Part shown: piece by piece, positions 11,601 to 24,522 of the stretch | Position numbering within the stretch: position 1 is the first letter of the stretch | How the letters are laid out: each line of letters starts with the position of its first letter | NCBI GenBank assembly: GCA_007449985.2 | Contig: VIIQ02000026.1 | Location: 310,001 to 374,000, forward strand | Origin: Desmodesmus armatus | Taxonomy: Eukaryota; Chlorophyta; Chlorophyceae; Sphaeropleales; Scenedesmaceae | Length of the DNA stretch: 64,000 bases | Direction: 5' to 3' | The notes under the pieces: model-generated | What the model was told of the DNA's origin: nothing | The model's input: the letters and a program-made list of their open reading frames with translations, nothing else | Databases searched by the model: none | Program-made: the position numbers and the translations under genes

Positions 11601-14600
11601 CCAAGCGGTGCCACTCGCTGACTGGAGGTCATGGTTGAGCCTGTTCCTTGCAGGTGGGTGTGGCTGGCACATTCGAACATGCACGTGCCTTGCAGGCATT
11701 GACTTGGACAGACAGATGCATGCTCTGCAGCAGAAGCAGCACAAGCTCTTGTGTGACACCACCAACCTGACACATCCAAAGCCACGCTCAGTAACGCAGC
11801 CCATGGCGGCAGTGGTTGTGAGCTGGTGCTGCAAGACTGCCGATATCTCCATGTGATCGGCCCACAGGTGATCCAGCCCTGGGTGCTCCTATCATCAGCA
11901 GCAATCCCGCAGCACTGCAGGAAGCGCCCTCAGCACAAACTGTGATCAACACATCCGAGCTTCAGGATTACCTGGCTTGTCAGGGGGCTTGGGCCCTTGA
12001 CCCAGCTCCCCCAGCCCAGCCTGCTGCCGCCGCTGCCACCGGAATCAGCAGACCTGCCACACCTGCACCAGCAGCAGGCCAGGCCGCAAAAACCCATGGG
12101 CACACGGCTCTAGGGGAGGCAGTGGCGGATCTGGCCCACCTTGCTCAGAGGCTGCGACCCAAGCTGGCAGCTGCACAGGCAAACAGGGATGAAGTTCAGC
12201 ACGATCAGCAGCTCGCCAGTGTGGCTGCAGCCGAGGAAGATCAGGGCAGCCTGGAGGCTGAGGCAGGGGCGGCGCCAGTTGAGTCTGCTGCTGAAGCAGC
12301 AGCTGGCACTGGTGCTGCCCCTGGTGCTGCCGTCATCCGCAGCATGCCGCTGAAGCTGGCGGTGGTGAGCACCGCTTGCTGCTTGTGCTGGGAGGTGCAT
12401 GGTCCAGCCAGGGTTGCAGGCAGCGCCATTTAACAGTTTGCTTGCAGCGCCATGCAGCAGTTTGCTTGCGGCTGGCACTGGTGAGGATGTGGGCAGGTAG
12501 TCTGAGGGTTTTTGTGCTTGCTGACCTCCCACCCAGTGTGCACTGTGCCTGATCATTGTGTCCATGTGTGTAGGTGGGCTCTCCATTTGGTGGCAAGTCT
12601 ACTGTGGCGCACACACTTGCACAAGCATTTGGTCTCAAGCTGCTTTCCCCTCAGGAGCTGGTGGCTGAGGCCATAGCCGCAGCCACAGCATGGCAGCAGC
12701 AGCAGCAAAGCCAAGAGACAGAGGAAGCTGCAGTTGGCCGTCCTGCATCTGCGAGCAGCCCGGGTTCGCCAGCGCAACAGCCAGAGGCAGCCAGGTCAGC
12801 ACCACCACCCCCCTTGGTGGAGCTGGGGCTGCAGGCAGATGCTGCTCTGCAGGCAGGCCAGCCAACACCAGACCACGTGCTGGTGCAGCTTCTGCTGCTC
12901 GGCATGCAGCAGGCCAAGACACACGTCCATGTGCCTTTGGAGGCACCAGCTCCGGAACCTGCCCCAAAAGGCAGCAAAGGGCCAGCTAGCAAAGCTGGCG
13001 CCGGTGGCAAGCAGGACACAGGCGCAGCTGGCGGCAGACACAGTGCAGGTGGGGCCGCGCCCAGCAGCACAGCGGGTGCCAGCGCAGTGCTTGGCGTGGC
13101 AGCTGCCATGGCTGCTGGGCTTGGGTCTGCAGGCCCGGGTCCCGCCCTACCCGCCAACCTCGCCCTCGGCATTCCAGGCCGCGGCTTTGTGCTGGATGGC
13201 TTCCCTGCAACAGAGGCGCAGGCAGTACTGCTTGAAAAGGCTCTGACAGGTCTGGACCTAGCAGCTGAGCAGGAGCTGCTGCATGGGACCTCAGTGATTG
13301 CGCCCCCGCCTGTTGCCAAGCTGCCACAGCTGCAGCGGCTTCTGCTGTCAGGCCTGGATGCCGTTGTCCTGCTGGAGTGTGCTGATGAGGGGCTAGCTCT
13401 GCAGCGTGTGCTGGGGAGGAGGCTGGACCCTGTCACAGGTGCGCGTGGTATTTCCAAGTGAAGTGATAGAAGCTCCATCTGCAGGATGGATGTGTATTGA
13501 CCCTGCCGCTCAAAGGTGCTGTACAGCAGGCGCTGCAGTTCACTGTGCATCTGCCGCGTGCTTTGGTGGGGCTTAGTGATTCTGCCACGTTGTGGGACAC
13601 TGCCAGGTCCGTGAGAAAATTGGTATGCCGTGCAGGCCAGCTGTACCACCTGGACTTTGACCCACCACCCGCCAACAACCCAGGCTTGAGTGAGCGGCTG
13701 GTGCAGCCCCCTGGGCAAGAGGAGGAGGCAGCAAAGGTGGGGGTGCAGTTGAGGTACAGGCTGCAGTATGCCACAACAGTGTCACACAGTGGGCTTTGGG
13801 AAACACCAACAGCAGGGCTTGATGAAGCAAGCATGGCAACTAGTGAGTGGTAGTGGCTGAATCCATTGCAATTGCGTCTGCAAGGAACAACTCGCACCAG
13901 ACACCTGTTCAAGTGAAGGTGGTGAAGGAGCTTTGCATCTGAGTGAGTGCTTATGCTTCTCTGTTGCAACCAGGTTCCTGCACGCCTTGCCAGCTGGGCT
14001 GCCAGCAGTGCAGCACTGGCTGGCTGGCTGGCGCGCTTCAGCAGCCTGAAGAGGCCCCTTGACGCCTCCATGCCACTGGCAGAGGTGCTGACAGCCGCAG
14101 GAGACATTGTGTCAGGCATCCTCACTGCCAAGGGAGCTGCGCAGGCGGCACAGGCTGCAGCAGACGCCGCAAAGCAGGCACAGGCCAGCGCAGAAAAGGT
14201 GGGAAGGCTGCATCAGCTGTCTGCGTGCTGTGTTCCAGCATCACATGCAGTGTCATCTGCAGGATTGGATGGCCACATGATGTTGAGAGGGAGCCCAAGG
14301 AGCACTTCAGGGGTGGATGGGCCGAACCTTCATTGCATGACATACCTGGCCTGTTGCTGGCCTTTGGCCCTCACAATGTCATTGCACTGAGTGTGGGCGC
14401 TTGATGCAGTTGATAAACTGAGTGAGTGCTTCACTGCACCTTTGCACTAAGGGTGAGTAGCTCAACATTGTGCTGACACTACCTGCTGATTTGTGCAGGC
14501 GCAGGAGGTATCCAAGGCCAGCCAGCTGCATGCAGAGGCTGCCGCGCGTGACCTGCTGGCAGCAAAGAAGGCAGAGATGCAGGTGCTGCCCCTGCTGACA

Positions 14601-17600
14601 GGCGGCAAGAACCCAGACCCTGCTGCTGCCGAACTGGTCAAGGCGCAAGCCGCTGCCAAGTGTGCTGAACAGCTGAAGGTGGGACATGCTGCAGTCGCTG
14701 GTGGTGACGTCTGCAGAACCTAGCAACGTGCCAAGCTCAGCAGTAATTATTTTGTCACAATGATGAAATGATTTCTTGGGCACCTCCAATTCAAAAGAAA
14801 GCCCCGGGTCAATGCCCACCATCTGAAGCAATGAGTTGCCGGCACTGGCAGCTGTGCAGCTGCCAAACTGGCTCAAGGCAACATGTGAACTTCCTACTGA
14901 GGTGGGTTTGGGCATGCCATGCTGCCTTGCAGGCCTGTCACACGGCTGCACATGATGCAGCTGCCCAGGCAGAGCATGCCCGTCTGGCAGCAGAGCTGGC
15001 TGCAGCTGCAGTCTTGAGTGCAAAGAAGTCGGTGGGGGACGCTGCCGTTTCGGCAGAGGCCCAGGCCCAGGCAAACAAAGCGGGTGAGGTTGTGCTTGTC
15101 CCACTTCACATGCTGCACAGGACTTGCCATGTGACGTCTCACTGCTGAACACTCTGCCAGGAGCCCCATCAAGCATGCCATGCACACTCATTTGTGCCTT
15201 TCTTGTGGTAGTAGGTGGCGCGTTGTACATCGAGTATGTTGTCAAGCCAAAATTGGTCTGGGTTTGACAGTGACTCTTTGTGTGTGCTTGCGCAGCCATT
15301 GATGCCGAGTCCGCTGCTACAGCAGCAGCAGAGGCGGCCACCAAGGCCCATGCAGCCAAGCAGCTGTCAGGCGGGTATGCACAGGATGCGGAGAAGTGGG
15401 CGGCGGCAGCAGAGATCCCTGCAGATGCAGCCATACCTGCTGCCTCACAGCCTGCACAACCCACAGTGCCACCAGCAGCCCCACCAACAGCACCACCTGC
15501 GGCATCCAGCAGGCCGGTGAGCGGCCGCGTGAGCACTGCACCAGGCAAGGCAGGCACAGCCTCAAGAACCTCACAAGCAGCCCCAGCAGCAGCACCCACC
15601 GCCGCCGCCGCAGCTGCCACCACAAGCAGCAGCCGCGGCAGTGAGCTGGGCCTGAAGCCTGCAGGGGGCCTCCCAGCGCCTTTGGCACAGGCACTACATG
15701 AGGAGTGGTGTGCGCTGGAGGGCGCATACGTGGAGGGCATGGGCAAGGGCCTTGCAGGGCTGCGGGAAGCTCACAGCCTGGCGGTCAACCAGGTTGCAGC
15801 CAACCGCAGGTGGTTCAGCGCGCTGCTGCAGCAGCCGGACGACAGGCAAGCACTGCTGCAGGGATTTGTCACTCGCTTCAATGCCGTGGAGCTTGACATG
15901 CGCAAGGCTGACGAGACTAAGGTGGGCAGGGCGCCAAACCATGCTGAAGCAACCCACACCATGCGGGTTGCCCGTCCTTGCTAGCTGAGAGTTCAAAGCG
16001 GTCAGTGCTAACATAGCTTGTGGCCTTACGTTGACGAGGTGCTGGTCCAACAGCAGCGTCGCATCTCTGGCTGCAGCCAGCGTAAGTCAGCGTGATCGCG
16101 GGTGTGGGCGACAGGCCCATAAAATGGCACACAAAGTTGACCACATGTACATTGTGGCCTGCTGGTGCAGGGCGAGCTGCTGCTCCGCTGTGAGGAGCTG
16201 CGCGACACACTGTGGGCGCTGTGTGACGCCAAGCACGATGCAGCCGAGGCAGCACGGCTGAAGCTGGCTGCTGACGGCTCTGCTGCCGAGCAGGTGGCAC
16301 TGATGGGCAGCCAGCTGACTGGCCTGGTGCAGGTGGAGCTCGACAGGTGAGACAGGAGCAGACAGTCATCTGCTGCATGATTACACTCTTATTGTCTCTG
16401 CAGTAGCTTCTGCAGCTCGTCAGGCAACTTGCAAGTCCCTTTGGGCAGGGCACATGAGCTGGCGTTCCGCAGGCCTTACTGCCAGGGAATGGATGTCAGC
16501 CTGCATGTTGACCAGAAGGCAAGACTGGGGCCCATGGGAGTCATTGAGTCATTAGGCCATTGATAATCAGGCCAGTCAGTGTTGACAGGCGCTGATGTGC
16601 TGACGTGCAGGTTCATGGCCACGGCCCAGTTCTTGTGGAGCTACTGCCACAGCACCCACGGTGTGTTCCACCCTGCACTGGCAGACAAGGTGTTTGCCCA
16701 CACCAGCGTGCTGCCAGCGCCAGAGGCAAACGCTGGCAGCAAAAGTGAGCAGGCCAAGGCTGCGGGTGCTGCAGGTGCAGCGGCTGCCGCCCCTTACGTG
16801 GTTGCGCTGAAGCAGCGGCTGCCCCAACTGGCCTCAGCGCTGAAGGCTGCCCTCACAGCATCAGCCACAGCCGAAGCCAATGCACTGAGTACCGTCAGTG
16901 ATGCACAGCAGAAGGCGGCAGCAGCGGCAGCACATGCCACTGCGACTGCCAGCGCTGCTGCCGCAGCCGCAGCAGCCGCGGCTGGGCAGTCCGTGTCAGG
17001 CGCAGTGCCGCACCGTCAATCCACTGCAGCCAGCGCCAAGAGCACAACAGGTGCAGCAGCCTCTCCAGCGGCAGCCCCTGCCAACAGCAAAGCCTCAGCA
17101 GCGGCAGCTGCTGCCAGCAGCAAGCTGGCGGCCAGCTCAGAGGAAGCAGCAGCAGTGGCAGCAGCTGCGGCAGCAGCCGCCGCCGCGCTGCCAGACCATG
17201 CTGTGTTGGCAGCAGTGCAGGCGCAGCTGCAGGCTGCACTGGCCACAGAGCTGGCTCTGCTGCAGCAGCGGTTGGCGGTGCTGGGGCACAGGGCCACCGT
17301 GCTGACTGAGGAGGTGGTCCAGCTGCATGCCGCTGCCAACAGCCAGATGGCTGAGTGGGCTCACAGGCGGTACGTGGACGAGTGCGGTGCAGTTGCTGCT
17401 CTGGAGCGCGTGACAAAGGCAGCAGCGGCAGCAGGCAAGCCGCTGGCACAGGACCTGAGGCTCGAGGTGGGTGGGCAACAGACCCTGCAGGCTGCAAGGG
17501 AACTAGACTCCAGCACATGGCCGAAAGTGATCAACGTTTCACAAGCTGGGGACTTGCATGGCTGCAGCAGCAGCCTTTGGCAATTTGACGTGCTTCAGCA

Positions 17601-19408
17601 CATGTGGTTCCTTTCCATGGCTGATGTCACTGTGCATCACACATTGTCTGCTTGCAGGATGAGTTCTTGGTCGTTGACAGCAGCCTGCAGTTGGTGCCAC
17701 CAGCTGTTGAGCCGCCTCCACCCCGGCCGCCATCGCCCCCCTTGCCTTCTGGTGTGCTGTCCATGGAGCAGCTACAGTCACTAGCAGCAGCTATGCAGGC
17801 AGCTGAGCAACCCACTGGCTTCCTGGCTGTGCAGTCTGCTGCTGAGCTGCTGCTAGGTTTGGCAAGCCAAGGTGCGGGCTGAACAGGCACAGCAGACTAT
17901 GGCTGTACAGCAGTTTGACGCTAAGGAGCATTACACCGCAGTGCTCAATAGTATCCTCGTCATCAGTGGTGCTGTTATCCCCAAAAAAAATGTCAGTGGT
18001 TCATGGTGCGTGAGGAACTGGGAAGCCGCAGAGCCCACTGCACACTGCAGGCATTGCATAAGCTTCAACCATGTCTATGCTGCAGCGTGCCACCTCACAG
18101 CCTTGCTCATCTATAATTGCTGTCCTTCTTGTGCATGTGACACCAGGTGTCCTGCCGCCAGCCTGGCGTGATGTGGATACATCCCACATGGCCAGCGCCC
18201 TGGCAGCATTCGATCCAACCTACAGCGGCTACCTGGACTGGCGGTCCCTGCTGCTTGCCCTGGCAGCAGCTGCCCTGCCAGCTGTGCACACAGCCACAGC
18301 GGCACAGGTAGCCGCACAGGCCCTGCAGATGGCTGCAGCAGATGGGGACAATGATGGGTGTTTGACGCAGCAGGAGTTTGAGGGACTGACCTGGTGGTTT
18401 GAGCCTAGGCAGGAGATGCAGGAGGAGGCACAGGCGGACCCTGAGCAGCACGCTGGTCTGCTGCAGGAAGTCAGCAGGTGAGGGCAAGATCACTGAGATT
18501 GAGGCAGGTTGGCCCAAACTGCGTAAGCCTTGGCGCCTCGAAGGGTACACATGCCCAGCTGGGCCACATCGCTGACTGTGTGCTGCTGTGATTCGAGGGT
18601 CTTTGCATGAGTTTGTGTGCGTTGATTGTGGCCGCAGCAGCTTTGGGGCCCAACATCACCGTGACATGATGTCTGATGCTGCAGGTGCCGGAAACTTGCA
18701 AGCCTGCTGTGGGATGTTTTCAAGGAGCCGGCGGAGCTACCAGCAGCAGCTGCAGCACCGCAGCAGCCAGACATCAAGCCAGCAGCACCCACAGCCGTAC
18801 AGCCCGTGACCGACAACACCTCAGGCACAGCAGGCAGCAGACCCACGTCAGCTGCGGCTGCCCTGCCGGTTGCTGGAGCGGATGCAGCGGTTGCAGCCTA
18901 CGTGGTGCCCATTCAGGCTCTGCTGCTGTACCTGTGCCCAGACAGGGACCTCTTTGCCGGCATCATCAAGGCTGTCAGTGTGGTCACGCAGGCGGCCCTG
19001 CAGGGCGGGCAGGTGGATGCACAGGGCGTGCTGAAGATGTGCTACCCACTCATCCAGCCTGAGCAGGCTGCGACAGTGTGCAGAGCCCCGCTCACAGCAC
19101 AGCAGGTGGCTGCAGCTGTTGCAGCTGCAGCTGTGGCTGGCACTGTGCCGCCTCCGGCAGCGCCAGCACCTGCTGCTGCCTCTGCAGCGGGTGGCAGGGA
19201 TGGTGGTGGGCCTGCAGGCCGCAAGGCGTCATGTCCTGGCGCCAGTACAAGCACAGGTGGAGACCATGCACAGGTGGCCCTGGCACCTGCTGTGCCGCCT
19301 AGTGTCAAGCCCAGCCAGTTGATGTATGGTGCAGCATGCGAGCGCATTGTCACGCTGCTGCTGCACAGGTACCAGTGGGTTGACGTGTATGTCAACGCTC
19401 TTCTGTGA
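8640..19408 (+). CDS. CPC1: Central pair complex protein CPC1 / SPEF2 homologue
   Basis: Twenty-two exons with agreeing phases: 8640..8699, 8796..8918, 9089..9223, 9368..9489, 9641..9902, 10107..10275, 10434..10594, 10807..10959, 11156..11256, 11424..11653, 11868..12364, 12574..13438, 13636..13736, 13974..14198, 14499..14678, 14933..15083, 15296..15921, 16171..16346, 16611..17466, 17658..17871, 18147..18477, 18685..19408; about 2,153 residues. The N-terminus is a CH-like domain (DFANGYLFAQLLQAH, PTLSKLGVQLDTRTAQ). The middle holds an adenylate-kinase-like domain: P-loop GSPFGGKST near residue 673, FVLDGFPATEAQ near 877, then DPVTGQLYHLDFDPPP. Long Ala-rich helical stretches follow, with one canonical EF-hand loop (DGDNDGCLTQQE, 18341-18376). 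In Chlamydomonas, CPC1 sits on the C1b projection of the flagellar central pair and supports beat frequency. Small exons between 11654 and 11867 remain possible. Confidence 0.92.
10727..10769. repeat. 17-bp tandem repeat, about 2.5 copies, in a CPC1 intron
   Basis: The unit TTGTGTCATGTGTGCCC occurs at 10727-10743 and 10744-10760, followed by a partial copy at 10761-10769. It lies in the CPC1 intron between 10594 and 10807. Confidence 0.85.
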
Positions 19409-19483
19409 TGTGTCCAGGCTTGCACCCTTGTTGCAGTGCATTTATCGAATTCAGGCGTTTGTTTGAAGTTTTGTGAGAGTCCT

Positions 19484-19488
19484 TGTAA
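19484..19488 (+). terminator. Probable polyadenylation signal TGTAA of CPC1
   Basis: TGTAA, the usual chlorophyte nuclear poly(A) signal, lies 76 nt after the CPC1 stop codon. It is a short motif, so the spacing carries most of the weight. Confidence 0.55.
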
Positions 19489-19830
19489 TCGTGCATTGCT
19501 GAGAAAGTGATTCATGCCTGCGGGCCAGCTGGCCCACCTGGTGAGACAAGAGGTGTGTGACCCCAGGAGAGAGATCAGCTTGAAAACCCCTGACCGATGT
19601 TGAACGGTTTTTTAAAGGAGAGCGGTGCTGCCACAATCCACATTCGGTGATCAGATTCGTCAGATCAGTGATCTGCAACCAAGTGTGAACATACACGGCA
19701 AGCAGGGCTCCAGAACCAGTACTTGGCGTCTGCATACGTTCAAAGGTTCATTTAAAAGGGGGAAGGATCACCAAAAGCACCCGGGGCTTAGGTGGTCTCT
19801 CTTGCTGCAGCACCAGGTACTTCAACATCA

Positions 19831-22800
19831 ATGTTGGGGGCCGGAGAGGACCCTGCAGCAGGCAACCCAAGGCCATGCAGGGTGGTGAGTGTGAGAGAAC
19901 GTTACAACTGGCTTGGAGCTGCTGTCATGTGTGCTACCTGCTGGACCTGCAACTTCAGCACAGCACGCTGTTCCACTACCGTGCTGCATGTATGCCTGAT
20001 GGCTGTTCATGCAGGCTGTCATTGGGGCTGGCGCAGCTGGCCTCGTTAGTGCTCGCGAGCTTCGCAAGGAGGGGCATGATGTGGTGGTGTTTGAGCAGCA
20101 GGAGCAGCTGGGCGGCACCTGGCTGTACACAGACCAGGTGTGGCTGTTGCTGTGCCACAGTCTACAAACCAAGGCATCCCACGAATGCCTCCAGCTTGCT
20201 AAATTTGTGCATACCATTCACCAACAACGGCAACAGCGGCACACTTGCCTCTGGCGATGCAGAAGCTGTCGTACCTGGACGAGCTAGTACTGCAGGAGAC
20301 ACCCGCCGCAACAGGCTTTGAGCATTGCTGCTGCCACCAAGGAAGCCTCACTGCCTTGCACTTCCTGATCAAGTGTTGAAGCTGCCACTGCGGTCGCCAC
20401 GCTCCACTACTGGTGATGCTGCTGTTGCAGGTTGAGAGTGACCCCTTGGGGGTTGACCCCGACCGGCAGCGGGTCCACAGCAGCATGTATCTCGGCCTCA
20501 CCACAAACCTGCCACGGGAGGTGATGGGCTTCAGCGACTTTGCTTTCAGCGCTGGAAACATGGCCGGCCGCAGCATTGACAGCAGACACTTTCCTTGCAG
20601 CGAGGAGGTAGGGTGAATCACGACAACATCTGGGCTGCTGCTACTGCTGCTGGCAGTGGCACAGGCTGCAGGTAGCCAGGCTCGGCATGGTAAAAGTAAA
20701 AGTCAAGACAAGTCAGCTTCCCCTGCACAGAAAGGTGTCAATCAGCAGATGTTGGGGCTGCGGCAGTGCCGCATGCAGGCGACCGCACCAGAACTTGGTG
20801 TAGCCGTGCCACACACGCGCCAAATGCCAACTGACTGGCCTGCGTTCCACTTCCTGTGCTGGGATGCATGCTTTGCAGGTGCTGCGCTACCTGCAAGCCT
20901 TTGCAGAACACTACCACTTGCAGGACCTCGTGCGCTTCAACACACGCCTACTGACAGCAGTACCCGTCGGCGCCTCAGCTGCCACCCCATCCCTACCAGC
21001 TGCAGCCGCCACCAACGGCAGCACTCCCAGCAGCAGGGCACACCCAGAGGCTGCCGCAGTGGCTGCAGCACCATCTGACAAGGGCCCAGCAGCGGCAGCC
21101 CCTTGGCCTAGGTGGAGGGTGACATGGCAGCACATACACAAGGAGAGGCTGGCAGGAGCGGCAGCAGCAACTGGCAGAACTGGCTCCGCTGGAGTTGATC
21201 CAGCCGCAGGCGCATGTGCGAACGACTTGCCTGGCGTCCAGTCAGAGGTGTTTGATGCGCTGCTGGTCTGCAACGGTCATTACACCGAGCCCCGCTTGCC
21301 AGACATCCCCGGGGCTGCGCAGTTCCCTGGCCTGCTGATGCACAGCCATAACTACAGGCGGCCAGACGGCTTCAAGGGGCAGCATGTGGCAGTCGTTGGG
21401 GCATCTTTCTCAGGTGGGCAATGCTGCAGCAGCAAGTTGCCATTCCGCGCTGCTGCGGGAAAGCTGAACAGCATTCCGCTGCAAGCGCACAGGCCATCCT
21501 CTCTGCACCAGCTGAGTCCGAGGTTGGTTTTGCATTCCACCAAGTTTGTCTGCTGAGTCAAGGGCCTAACACTGCCATTGCTCTAGGCCCTGCCGCATGC
21601 TTGCAAAGCCATTCGAGCAAGGTAACTGCTACATGCCCATGTGCAAGCAGGCGGTAATCACCTGTGGTGCATGCTGCTGGCTGCCCTGAATGCGTTCATG
21701 CCTGTGCTCCTGCTTGACTGGTGTTCGTGCCACAGGCCTCGACATTGCTCGCCTGGTGTCACAGCAGGCAGCGTGTGTGTACGTCTGTGCACGAGAGTGG
21801 CGCACAACCAAGGACCTTGCAGCCCCAGCAGTGCGGGGATGCGGCAATGTGCAGCGGCGCGGCATGATCAGCCGCCTCACAGCAACAGGTGGGTCAGCCT
21901 GAGACATGTATGCTCCAGGTACGGTGGGGGACAATGAGGAGATGCGCACAATGAGGATGTGTTCCAGCATTGGGTATGTGCACCATATCAGTGGGTCTTG
22001 CCAAAGCAGCAGATGGGCCCCCAGGGTTGAGGTGGACGTCCAGGTGGACGTCCAAGAGTCTGCAGCTGGCGATGCTGGGGAGCTGTGCATGAGTAACGAG
22101 CCCTTCGTGGCAATTTGCGAAATGGGTGTGCGTTGTGAATAGTGGTTTGCGGTGTCTTAGTAGGGCACACAATTCAAGGTTTACCTAGGTGACTTATCAG
22201 CACCGCAAGGTGGATTGCTGATGGCATTTGTTGTGGCCTGCAGGGGGTGCTGAGTTTCATGTTGGTGAGGCGGTGCCCCACGTGGACGCTGTCATCTGCT
22301 GCACAGGCTTCAACTATCACTTCCCCTTCCTGGATCTCAAGGTAGGTGCTGAGGCGTCACCTGCGGGGAGCCGCTGTGCTTTCCTCAAAACCGAGTGTGC
22401 ACAGCGATCAATACCAAAATACTGTGGAGGTTACTGTGCTGGTACGTCTGTTTCTGGCCCATCAACAGGAGGAGGCTTGCTCTGCTGAAACCTGCCTGCC
22501 TTTGCGTCGCAGGCGTTGGGCCTCAGCACAGGCTGCCAGCACGTCTCACCCCTGTACCAGCACATGTTCCCCACAGGTAGGTGTGTGCAGGAAATGCTGG
22601 TGGCGCAAGGCGCATGTGCGGTAGAGTATGTCAGGGGTATGCCAAGATGCAAGGAAGAAAGCAAAGTTCTGCCACCAGCATACTTCCTTGGTATAGAAGC
22701 TCCCTCAGGCCGTCGTGTGCACTGGCATGCTGCGGACAGCACGGGACACTCGTGCTGCTTGCGACCACCTTGGCTGCACGCTCCCAGCACATCATGCCGG

Positions 22801-23771
22801 TGCTCAATCATAGATGCTGTCCATGCCACGCAGGCTTTGCCCCTGGCCTCGCCTTCATCGGGCTGCCATGGCGTGTGGTGCCGTTCCCCATGTTTGAGCT
22901 GCAGGCACGGCTGTGTGCAAGGTATGTACACAGCCGGCCGCAAGGCACACAACTGCTGACTTCGCGAGGCGCTGCCCTTACTTGACAGCCCTAGCCGTCA
23001 ACTAGGGTTTTGCATGGCAGGGAGCTGCTCTGTGCGGCGGCATAGGCCTGAGTACATGAGTCATGCGCCGACTGCTGCTGTGAGAGCCATGCAACTGCCA
23101 AATGGCGCCCTGGCACATGCTAGATTTATGCCTACACCCTTCCTGTGTGCGCAAGATTGGCAGTGAAGTCGCACACCTCAGGCATTGGAAGCTTCAAACT
23201 TACTGCATGGCTGTCGTGTGTGTACCGTAGGTTGCTGTCTGGGCGCTCTACCCTGCCGCCTGGTGAAGAGATGGCGGCTGCTATCCACCAGCACGCTGCA
23301 CAGCTGGCTGCAGAAGGACTGCCTCTGGAGCAGAGGTTTGTGGCAACATGTATCCTGCGCTCCGTATATCATACACCCTTGTTCGCTTGATTTACATATG
23401 CATAGGCATACAGAAACTGCTGCGCACCGTTGTGAGAGTCAGACTGGGAAAATTGCTACATGACTTGGTCCTGCATCTTCTGCAGCACGCTTGACATTGC
23501 ATGCTGACAATGCTGTCTGACACCAAACACTTACAGCCCTCTCCTGCCTGCCGTCGTTGCTCGCAGCCACTGCCTGGACTACCAGCAGATGCACTACCAC
23601 GCCTGGCTGGCAGCACAGTGTGGGCCTGATGTGCCCCGCCTGCCCAACTGGCGTGCTGTCCTGCTGCACGGCATCTGGCTAGGGCGCTGGCTGTACGTAG
23701 CCGTCATGCGCTTCTGGCGCAAACTAGCGCGGAGATCATTCAGTGGGGTCACAGCTGAGCATGCTGACTGA
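19831..23771 (+). CDS. Flavin-containing monooxygenase (FMO family)
   Basis: CDS join(19831..19884, 20015..20137, 20431..20607, 20879..21413, 21736..21888, 22244..22341, 22513..22576, 22834..22921, 23231..23335, 23567..23771), phases consistent, 533 residues. FAD-binding Rossmann motif VIGAGAAGLVSAREL starts at residue 20, followed by GGTWLY. The FMO signature F-x-G-x3-H-x3-Y is present as FPGLLMHSHNY. The NADPH site VVGASFSGLDIA is rebuilt across an intron, and the ICCTGFNYHFPFL block follows. FMOs oxygenate nucleophilic N or S atoms using NADPH and O2. The substrate here cannot be told from sequence. Unusual: about 50 Ala/Ser/Pro-rich residues are inserted between the two nucleotide-binding parts, around 20965-21110. 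It starts 422 bp after the CPC1 stop on the same strand. The first ATG of the frame was chosen. Confidence 0.92.
22030..22053. repeat. 12-bp direct repeat in an FMO intron
   Basis: AGGTGGACGTCC occurs twice in tandem (22030-22041 and 22042-22053). Each copy contains the palindrome GGACGTCC. It lies in the intron between 21888 and 22244. Confidence 0.8.
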
Positions 23772-24517
23772 CAGGGCGGAGAAAGAACACACTGCTGCAT
23801 GACATCCACTGCCTGCCCACAGGCTGTGCGAAGAGACCTTCACTGCTGTGCTGCAAGTGGTTTGGGTGAGCTGAGGGAGCTTGCACTCAGGGACCAGGAT
23901 TGTGTGATTCAACGGCATTGTCCCGTCTCAAGCTTAGATATCAGGACAGCCCTCACAAAACGGGGTATGCCCCATGGTGCCATGCATTTTTTTCCGGCCC
24001 AGTACAAACCCCAACTTGGTCAGTTGGTGGTTGTGTCTTGCATGGTAGTGCAAGCTACGGTATGTGTGGCAGCACACAGTCAAATTCCACCACAAAGCAC
24101 CCAAGTTGCTCTTGGTTGAAGACGAAGAAGCTGACACTGCTGTTGTCTGCCTGCAGGTTACAAGGTTGGTTGCAGGACAAGTGGTTGCAACAGTGTGTTG
24201 CTGGTGCTGCAGAAGCACTGCCCAGGCAGTATTGCAGACTTGTTGCAGTGGGACCCCCACCTGTGTTGCAAGCAGTGGTGTCTTGCAATCAGTGTATTGG
24301 CTTATGGCCTGGTGACGGCTGAAGGAGCTGCAGGTTGCTTCTGTGCGCATACATGTGCAGCATGCTGTGCAGAACCAAACCGTCCAACGTGTCAGTTTGT
24401 GTTTGCAGCTGTATGTGTGACAAACTATGCTGTGCAGCATGCTCTGTTGTGACAGCATGCAGGCCAATTTGAGCGTGCCGAAACCAGGTTAGGCGATGTT
24501 TCTCTATAGATGTTAGC

Positions 24518-24522
24518 TGTAA
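24518..24522 (+). terminator. Possible poly(A) signal TGTAA for FMO
   Basis: TGTAA about 750 nt after the FMO stop. Long 3' UTRs are normal in green algae, but the motif is short and others could be used. Confidence 0.35.

Noticed and set aside
12651..13718. 355-codon open frame on the minus strand
   Set aside because: Antisense to the adenylate-kinase-like exon of CPC1; no domain, Ser/Ala/Cys-rich.
14379..15746. 455-codon open frame on the minus strand
   Set aside because: It lies antisense to several CPC1 exons and introns. Its Ala/Ser-rich composition is the mirror of GCA/GCT-rich coding sequence.
17872..18000. Extra CPC1 exon between 17871 and 18147
   Set aside because: The open frame there is out of phase with the preceding exon. 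Joining 17871 to 18147 gives GVLPPAWRDVD, as expected for the family.
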